Shown here: positions 57,155-64,000 of the stretch, one piece after another
How positions within the stretch are numbered: position 1 is the stretch's first letter
How the letters are laid out: each line of letters starts with the position of its first letter
NCBI GenBank assembly: GCA_964036195.1
Contig: OZ038451.1
Span: forward strand, 20,224,318 to 20,288,317
DNA length: 64,000 nucleotides
From: Sphaerolaimus hirsutus
Lineage: Eukaryota; Nematoda; Chromadorea; Monhysterida; Sphaerolaimidae
Direction: 5' to 3'
Translations under genes and position numbers: made by a program
Notes under the pieces: generated by a model
Seen by the model: only the letters and a program-made list of their open reading frames with translations
Database searches by the model: none
What the model was told of the DNA's origin: nothing

Positions 57155-57775
57155 TAGGGTTCAAACGGGATCCCGATCCCGATCCCGGATCCCGTGAAAT
57201 TCCGGGATTTACCAGTCCCGATCCCGATCCCGATCCCGAAACCCCAATCCCGATCCCGATCCCGATCCCGAAATCTCAAAAATACCAATCCCGATCCCGA
57301 TCCCGATCCCGAAAGTTTTCAAATCCCGATCCCGATCCCGAGAAACTCCCAAGTCCGGGATCCCGATCCCGGAAAAATAAGTGGAAATTATAAAAAGTGA
57401 AATAATGACGTTTTTGCATGCAAAAAAGTGGATGCAAACCCCCAGCGTCAATTTTATGCCACTTTTCTGGCATCCAACAGTGTTTTGACACCTTTATGAA
57501 CAACTGTGAATGCCAGAAAAATGGCCAAAATCTATATCCCTAGAACCCAATCCCGATCCCGGAAAAATGCCTATCCCAATCCCGATCCCGATCCCGTGAC
57601 CCCAATCCCGGCCAATCCCGATCCCGATCCCGATCCCGAAATCTCAAAAAACCAATCCCGATCCCGATCCCGATCCCGAAACCCCAATCCCGATCCCGAT
57701 CCCGATCCCGAAATCTCAAAAAGTGAATCCCGATCCCGATCCCGATCCCGAAAAGTCAATCCCGTTTGAACCCTA
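57155..57775. mobile_element. hAT-like element with ATCCCG body, tandem copy 2
   Basis: Same element again, sharing the middle gttacgcg and followed by another (57776-57783). It differs from copy 1 mainly in the number of cccgat units. Confidence 0.92.
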
Positions 57776-58004
57776 GTTACGCGGCATATAAATTGCTACA
57801 GAAAATATCCCAAAAATGTAAACTATTGATGCATAACGATTATGTATTAATAACTATGGATTACACATCGAAATTTGTTCAAAACGGCTAGCAAAAAAAC
57901 TGCAGGATGTTCGCTATTAATAGAAATTTCCGAAGGTAAAGAAAACAATTCCCAAAATTGAACAAACCAAATCAATGGTATGACTCATAGTTATATCAAA
58001 CGGA

Positions 58005-58503
58005 TCAATTTTGCCATTCCCGACGGTCGCTTCGACAATTTTTCAGCTTCAATCGCCAATCTAAAACCTGAAACATTTGGCATCATGCCAAAAAATCTAA
58101 TTTTTGATAAATACACATTGCAGTTGACTTAGTCACAATGTACTCACCTGGGGCAGCGTGAAAACGTGGAATTCTTGTTGGACAGCTACTTTAACAGCGG
58201 TTGCGTAAACTTTAGGACTGTTTCAGGCTAATTGTATTCGAGCGCTCCGCACTCACGCTGGCACTTTGCCAATATTTCATCAGCGGTTAACAAAGGAAAC
58301 AAAAGTTGATTATAATCAGCCAACTTTCTACAAAATGTTATGAAAAAGGCGGCGTCTATGATACTTCCCGACGAAAAAAGAAAAAAGCATATTGCGAAAT
58401 CAAATTGCTGAGAGCAAAGAATAGTCTCGTCCGGGGGACATGACGGCTTCAAAAGAAATACACAAGTTTCTGTTGGCTCCTTACGAATTTGGGATCGGGT
58501 CAT
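58005..58503 (-). CDS. Partial unrecognised gene with small introns
   Basis: An ATG frame from 58503 reads RSQIRKEPTETCVFLLKPSC and later FPLLTADEILAKC, open to 58228, with a strong donor GTGAGT at 58256. Exon 58148-58217 (acceptor cctgaaacag, donor GTGAGT) reads KVYATAVKVAVQQEFHVFTL. Exon 58005-58067 (acceptor acatgtttcag type) ends in TGA. The last two join in phase; the first does not (phase 1 into 2), so an indel or a wrong boundary is likely there. Family not recognised. Confidence 0.45.
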
Positions 58504-59791
58504 GTATGTAATCTTGGCTCAAGTGCAAGTTTGGTATTGGATACGGTTGGATACAATTGGATATTGTACATACGAGAGTAAAAGACACAGGATCTGCATT
58601 CGTGTCACCGCCAATGGCCGCGGAATTCGATTAAGCAACCGGAAATGGTCGTGAATGGCAGCCCACACACTATTTGACACATGTTTATGTACAAACAGAT
58701 GTATCCAAACGGCCGTTTTGGCATTTTGCCAAGATTACATAGGAAGATCCGAATTTGCATATATATGTAACTGGTCCAAAATTGTGTAGTAATAAGCCAC
58801 TCGAGTATATGTTAACACTTGATCTGCACATTGGATAGGGGTCACTGTTTGCCTAATCACTTCTGTATCTTTACATTTTACGGACGCGTTTTCAGACGCC
58901 GCATTCTTGTATTAAAACATGTGGGGACTTCCGTTCCAAAAGTTCACAAGCGCCAAATCCAGAAAAATCGAGTCAGCTGTGGAATCGACATCCACGTATA
59001 ACTCTGCTTATTTTGGTAAAAAAATCAGTGTTATAGTCCATTTCGTTCCCGAGATACAGTGGTACCGTTTTTCAGAAAAATCACAATTTTCATATCGAAA
59101 GTGCACATATCCATCTCAGATACCCTATGAAAAACAGGACTTTCATTTCGTAAGTGCACATATCCATGTCGGACCACCGGAGTTTCATTTCATAAGTGCA
59201 CATATCCAAAAAATAGTTTCATTTCCAAAAGTGCACGTGTGCTCCGGATCGCTCGCGAACAGCTGGCCGGATTTCCCATACAAAATAAAGTTTCATTTCC
59301 AAATGTGCATACGTGAATTTCCAAATTTATTTTGCACTATAAATCAAGTACGGGTATAAATATAGATCTGAAAATTTAGGTTTGTGTACTTCTCGAAAAG
59401 GGCTTCTCAGTGGTGTAATTGGTTTTGCCCTGCGATGCACCGTTAGGAAGTTATTTACATTTCAAGTTCAAATTTTCAAATTTACTCCTTTTTTGGGTGG
59501 TTTACAAAATATGACATAACTCCCAAAATATTTACCAGCCGACAAAACTTAGGGACACAAAAATTGTAGACAAATGTCCGAGATATCTGAAAAGTGCAGG
59601 GCAAGCTTTGTCGCCCAAACATGGCGCTGCCGGGCCAGCGCCAAACTTTAAAATACGATTTTGAAAAATCAAAAAACCTGGATATGTTAACTTTTGGAAT
59701 GAAAGTCCCCATGTTCCCTTTTGATACAAATGTTTCCACACCCTTGAACTGGTTTCAGATTAAAACAGAAATAGGTAATTGTTTGAATTCG
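58504..59791. other. Intergenic stretch with diverged tandem repeats
   Basis: 59070-59310 has five or so irregular copies of tttcatttc..aagtgcacatatcca. The open frame across them (58919-59359) is probably spurious. It may contain the promoter for the plus-strand gene at 59792. Confidence 0.45.
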
Positions 59792-60988
59792 ATGGCGGCG
59801 CTGCGTTTGCTGTCGATTTTGTGCCTGTGCTGCGGCGTGGCTGTGGGAGGGGGCGATTCCTCAAAAGAACCCCTGCAGCCCTGGCAAGATGCCAACGTGA
59901 GTCAATTCGCATGGCGCCTAGGCGCATTGTGCCATTTTTCCACAAATTGGCTCAACTTTTCTCGACGCCGCCCCCGACTAGGTTTATTCAAATTAATTTC
60001 CCTTTTCCCTGGCGACGATTTCTTTTTGTTGTGTAGTATTTGGGTTTCATGATGTCCTGACATCATGAAAAAAATTCAATGCCATCTTGGCTTTCTCCCA
60101 TTCATTTTCACTACCTTTCACGCAGGGACGTATCCAGGATTTTTGAGCGGGGGGGGGGGGGGGCTGCTTGTTTACGGAGGCCAGCGAGGGGGGGGGGGCT
60201 CAGCACCCCCTTCCCCCCTAAAATTTTATCTACATAGTGGCAGAATGGCGCCATGGCGCCGTTGGCGTTGGCGTCAGCTCCATGGAACGCTGTATATGTA
60301 TATAAATATACATACAAAACAGCGAAAAGCACAACATTGGGTGTATCTATAACGATTTGCGGCCACATGGAGCAAATCTGATGATAATACTTTATGTCCG
60401 GTGAAGAATGCGCGCTTGCGCGCAAAAATTTTTACGCTGACATAAAAAAAGTCGCATTTTCCGGTCACTTTCTGGTCTCGCCCCGGGAGGGGGGGGGCTG
60501 CAGCCCCCCCCTGGATACGGCCCTGCTTTCACAAATTTTCGAAAACCCACTTCAAAAGGTCCAATTTTGCATCGATGACAAGAAATTTGAAGGATAACTT
60601 AAACGCAATTCTTGGAAACTCAAATTTTTGGACTTACCGACCGTTTACAAATAGACGCCTCAATTTTTTTGTCACCTGACTAGTGATGGAAGAAGCGCCA
60701 AAAGCGCCATGGCGCTTTTCCACCACTACATCTGTCCATTCATTCCCGCAGGAGTGGCCGGTGGTGCGGTGCGAGCGGGCGCAGGCGGACAAGATTCTGC
60801 TGGACGCGCTGGTCACCTGCTCGCCCTTCATGTACTGGTGCAGCGCCGACGACGCCCGCGATGGCAGCCCCGCGCTCTTTCTTTGTTGGTTATTACTGCG
60901 CATTTTTGCTACGTATTTCGTTGTCAATTTTGCAGCGAAAATTCTCAGCGCAAGTAATCGACTCTCAACACTCCAGCTATCTATCTAA
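59792..60988 (+). CDS. 5' exons of a secreted or membrane protein, unrecognised
   Basis: Exon 1 is 59792-59896: signal peptide MAALRLLSILCLCCGVAVGG, then SSKEPLQPWQDAN, donor GTGAGT in phase 0. Exon 2 starts at 60752 after acceptor cattcattcccgcag, also phase 0: EWPVVRCERAQADKILLDAL, then TCSPFMYWCSADDARDG. GC-rich third positions mark exon 2 as coding up to at least 60880. The frame stays open to a stop ending at 60988, but AT-rich sequence after about 60890 suggests an intron. Three closely spaced cysteines suggest disulfides. The intron holds two transposons. Confidence 0.65.
60123..60525. mobile_element. CAGGGACGTATCC hAT-like element
   Basis: Flanks ctttcacg (60115-60122) and ctttcaca (60526-60533) match 7 of 8. 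G/C-run arms, ctgcagccccccc. Confidence 0.88.
60681..60728. mobile_element. Minimal TAGTGATGG element
   Basis: Only about 48 bp: TAGTGATGGAAGAAGCGCC joined to GGCGCTTTTCCACCACTA. Terminal repeats without a core; no clear target duplication. Confidence 0.75.
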
Positions 60989-61015
60989 CCCCCAGGCCAC
61001 TCAGCGGCAAGGGCC

Positions 61016-61154
61016 CATTCCGCAAAAAAGCCCATTCCGCATTTTTGCCCATCCCGCAAATTATGTGACCCATCCCGCAATGTGCACATTTGCGGGATGG
61101 GTCACATAATTTGCGGGATGGGCAAAAATGCGGAATGGGCTTTTTTGCGGAATG
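61016..61154. repeat. Nearly perfect 139-bp palindrome
   Basis: Arms of about 68 bp built from cccattccgc and cccatcccgc units, meeting at tgtgcaca. Only one base of difference is visible between arms. A very strong cruciform or hairpin former. Confidence 0.92.
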
Positions 61155-62089
61155 CTACACTGTCCACTCAGCTATCGATCTATCCCGAGCTTATTTTTGG
61201 CTATATACCGTATTTGCTTGAATAATCCCCCTTATTTGAAAATGGGTTATTTTCCTAGTGCGTGAAATTTTTTACCAACCAAATACGATTTCGTAAGCAA
61301 ACCATATTAACACGTATTGGCGCACCGCACACTGGCTTTGCACGTTCAGCGTTCGAACGTTTTTTGCCATCCGCTGAACTAAAAACGCGGAACCGCCAAA
61401 AGCGCTGAACTCCAGATCGTCCGGACGATTGAAAATTGGGTGGTTTGTCAATTCAGCGAGTGAAAAATTCGGACGATTTGGCATGCTGAAATGATTTTGA
61501 ACGCTGATCTGCAAAGACTATAGTGCGTTACGAATATTCTGTCACTTTTAAATGTGTTTTCTAATGCATGTGTCAAAACTGTTTTTTAACTAGTCGAAAA
61601 ATTTTAGTAAATACCTACTTATGCGCTAGGTATTTTGCAAATTTTGCAAACTCACATTCACATGCAAGTTACCATTGGTGGTTGTTTTGATTGGTTTTGT
61701 GGTTTAGGGTCAGGGCTCTGACTAAATGTTTTTGTTTGCTCGAGTAATCGAGATAAGGGGATCTATAAAAAGGTAGTCAATTTTGCATGGGCGATCTGCA
61801 CATTGAATTTGAAAGTGAACAACTCACCCATTTCTGGGTCAATTCAGACTGTTCAGCACTTAAAATGATCGTGACAACCTGCAGATTCAATTTTTGAGGT
61901 CGGAGTAGTAATGTCTAAATTCAGTGTTTCAACACGAAAAAATTTTTTTGAGCATGTGAAGATACGCCTTAGACCAAAATAAATCATCCTGCCGAAAAAA
62001 TTTTACACTATCTCTCATCAATCAAAAGTTATAACACTTGAAACTTTCGCCTCCCATCCTTAACATAACAACATGCAGAACAGTGCATT

Positions 62090-62735
62090 GACCCCACGCA
62101 TGGTAGTTGACATCCACACTTAATGACAACTGGTTCCCATCCCAATTCAAAGCTTTTGCATTTGAACGTCATTCGTCGGCTCGTCAGCAAACTTTGAATT
62201 GGGATAGGAACCAGGGGGCAGTCCCAAGCCCTGTAAAGTGTAAAGTAAAGTGTCAAATGTAAAGTCAATTGCAAAGTCAAATGTCAAATGTAAAATAAAG
62301 TGTCAAATGTAAAGTCAAATGCAAAGTCAAATGTCAAATGTAAAGTAAAGTGTAAAGTAAGGTGTCAAATGTAAAGTCAATTGCAAAGTCAAATGTCAAA
62401 TGTAAAGAAAAGTGTCAAGTGTAAGGAAAGTGTCAATTGTGTATCCAAATCATATTTTTCATATCCAAATCTTATGTTTTTGTATCCAAATCTTATTTTT
62501 TGACAAAAGATTTGGATACAAAAACAAGATTTGGATACACGATTGACACTTCTTCACATTTGACTCAACATTTGATACTTTACTTAACATTTGACATTTG
62601 ACTTAACATTTCACATTTGACTTAACATTTCACATTTGACTTTGCATTTCTTTACATTTGACACTTTACTTTACACTTACAGGGCTTGGGATTGCCACCA
62701 GCTGACATTTGGTGTCAATGTCAACTAGCGTATGT
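62090..62735. mobile_element. GTTGACATC MITE split by an introner-like element
   Basis: MITE halves 62090-62214 and 62698-62735 (ttggtgtcaatgtcaactag) surround the 62215-62697 insertion. Confidence 0.85.
62215..62697. mobile_element. Introner-like family member, long copy
   Basis: Begins ggggcagtcccaagccctgt after CCAG and ends acagggcttgggattgcca followed by CCAG. The CCAG is part of the interrupted MITE, so target duplication of about 4 bases is visible. Interior of aaagtgtcaaatg repeats and a tttggatacaaaaac hairpin. Confidence 0.85.
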
Positions 62736-63480
62736 GGCACCATAAAGACAATAAGAACATGAAAATGAAATCTCCAGGTGATTCTAATCATTTCAAGAGT
62801 TCATTTGTGAAAATCAGCTTAGAAATGGCTGAAATATGCAGTTTTGAATTTGCATGCAATGTTCTTCATGGTTTGGAGGCGGAACTTTAAAGTGATGTAA
62901 CTTACGACTGGAAATAGATATTGGAATTATTGTTACAACTTCAAAAACCGGATCAAATCGCCATACGCAGGAATTTAGACATCACTAATCCGACCCCAAA
63001 AATTGAATCTGCAGGTTGTCCTCATCATTTTAAATGTTGAACGATCCAAATCGGCACAGAAATGGCCTAGTTATTAAGCTTCAAATCCAATGTGCAGATC
63101 GGCCATGCAAAAATACCACCTTTTTATAGACCCCCTTCTCTTGGGATTGGGGAGTATTCAAGCAAAAAAAACATTTCATCCTATCCCAGACACCAAACTT
63201 GAACAGCATTAAAATCGACCAAACCCTTCTGCAAATTAAACCCTACCGCTTGCTGAACCAAACCATCCGGACGTTTTTACATGTTCTTACTGTTCGAGTT
63301 GCTCATAGATACATATCACACGCGGAAATGCCAAAACTCAAAAAAACTAAAAAACGCAAAAACTCAAAAAATAAATGATTTTTGGAAAAACTTTCCTCTC
63401 TTCTTTTTTGAAGCTCTAATGCCAATTATATAAGACTCCAATTTTCATGATTTTATCTCACATTGTGAATGAGAATGACA
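62736..63480. other. No gene seen
   Basis: AT-rich interior of the 61318-63770 element. 62820-63120 repeats sequence themes of 61790-61990 in inverted orientation (gcagattcaattttt against aaaaattgaatctgcagg), so inverted arms extend far inward. Confidence 0.5.
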
Positions 63481-63770
63481 TCTTAAAGCAACAGTAGCAC
63501 GGACGCTGAACTCAGCTCCGACGCTGAACCTCGACGCTGAAATGAAGTGTTCGGACACTTCCAATTTTATCGACGCTGAAATGTAGAGTTCAGCGAATGA
63601 CAAAAACTGGTCAAAATTTCGCCCAAATCCATCCGAATTCGTTCGGACGCTGAATGTCAAAGCCATAAAAAGCCCAAATTAAGCCGTCCGAACCGCGGAT
63701 GGAGTTCAGCGTCAGCGGATTTCAAAAAGTTCGAACGCTGAACGCGCAAAATCAGTGTGCGGTGGGCCAA

Positions 63771-64000
63771 TGATAATTGTGTAGGTCCCTAATAGAGTTG
63801 GAATTTCAACATTTTCCGGGCTCGGGTATCCTGTGCACAAAAGTTCGGGTCGGGTGTTGGTCCCCAAAAATGTGAGAACTTTATCAGATTGTCGGGTCGG
63901 TTCCCAAACTTAGCCCCGGTTTTCGTTGCCGTTGCATTTTATGTCACAATTTTGCAGCTTGTGGCCTGAACAAAGTGTTCTCAGCTGCGACGGGCATGTG
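63771..64000. other. Window edge, no gene seen
   Basis: Starts a TTCGGGTCGGGT / GGGTATCCTG degenerate repeat (63815-63920), possibly another simple-repeat element whose far end is outside the window. Confidence 0.4.

Larger units (their letters stand above)
61318..63770. mobile_element. Inverted-repeat element with GCACCGCACACTG ends
   Basis: The left end ttggcgcaccgcacactggc is inverted at the right end as cagtgtgcggtgggccaa. Sub-terminal cgttcagcgttcgaacg and atccgctgaact repeats occur on both sides (61340-61510, 63500-63750). Other elements lie inside. Confidence 0.75.

Noticed and set aside
57506-57769. Arg/Ser and Asp/Pro-rich open frames (also 56913-57140, 57194-57451)
   Set aside because: Translations of the cgatccc tandem repeat of a transposon, open in several frames at once.
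58919-59359. 146-codon plus-strand frame with HFxSAHI repeats
   Set aside because: Follows an irregular DNA repeat (aagtgcacatatcca) and has no domain, splice or composition support.

Overview
The window is draft genomic DNA of an invertebrate animal (two 200-base N gaps). It is AT-rich, with small exons bounded by GT/AG splice sites and very many DNA transposons. The reconstructed chemoreceptor-like gene resembles nematode serpentine receptors, so I lean towards a nematode or another ecdysozoan; this is inference only. I see no bacterial operons, tRNAs, rRNAs or CRISPR arrays.

Gene models were built by matching splice sites and reading phase across exons. 1.2-3.5 kb (-): 3' end of an unrecognised gene. 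4.7-7.6 kb (-): unrecognised multi-exon gene running into a gap. 8.2-12.1 kb (+): signal peptide, one Ig domain, one membrane helix, cytoplasmic tail. 12.65-12.88 kb (-): orphan exon. 17.0-19.8 kb (-): complete 5-exon, 320-residue 7TM receptor. 24.5-25.1, 33.7-34.2 and 48.3-49.0 kb (-): three copies of a small secreted cysteine-rich peptide gene. 51.5-56.4 kb (-): complete 4-exon ADAT3 (tRNA adenosine deaminase subunit 3), 326 residues. 58.0-58.5 kb (-): partial unrecognised gene. 59.8-61.0 kb (+): 5' end of a secreted or membrane protein gene.

The rest is mobile DNA. Several non-autonomous families have hAT-type termini (TAGGG..., TAGTGATGG, CAGGGACG) and exact 8-bp target duplications, with bodies that are almost pure short tandem repeats (TTTCCG, GGCGCC, ATCCCG, GGTTCGG, C/G runs). 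A TACCGTATTT... family occurs at least 15 times. A 4.3-kb LTR retrotransposon with gag and protease but no reverse transcriptase lies inside one hAT-like element, and its empty target site is preserved in a nearby duplicate (24-33 kb versus 33-38 kb).

The most striking point is that two terminal-inverted-repeat elements sit inside coding exons of two host genes (Ig gene and receptor). They begin with GTGCC (or a GG variant) and are followed by a CAG copy, so removing them as introns keeps both reading frames open. They look like introners. Related copies elsewhere in the window also lie next to CAG.
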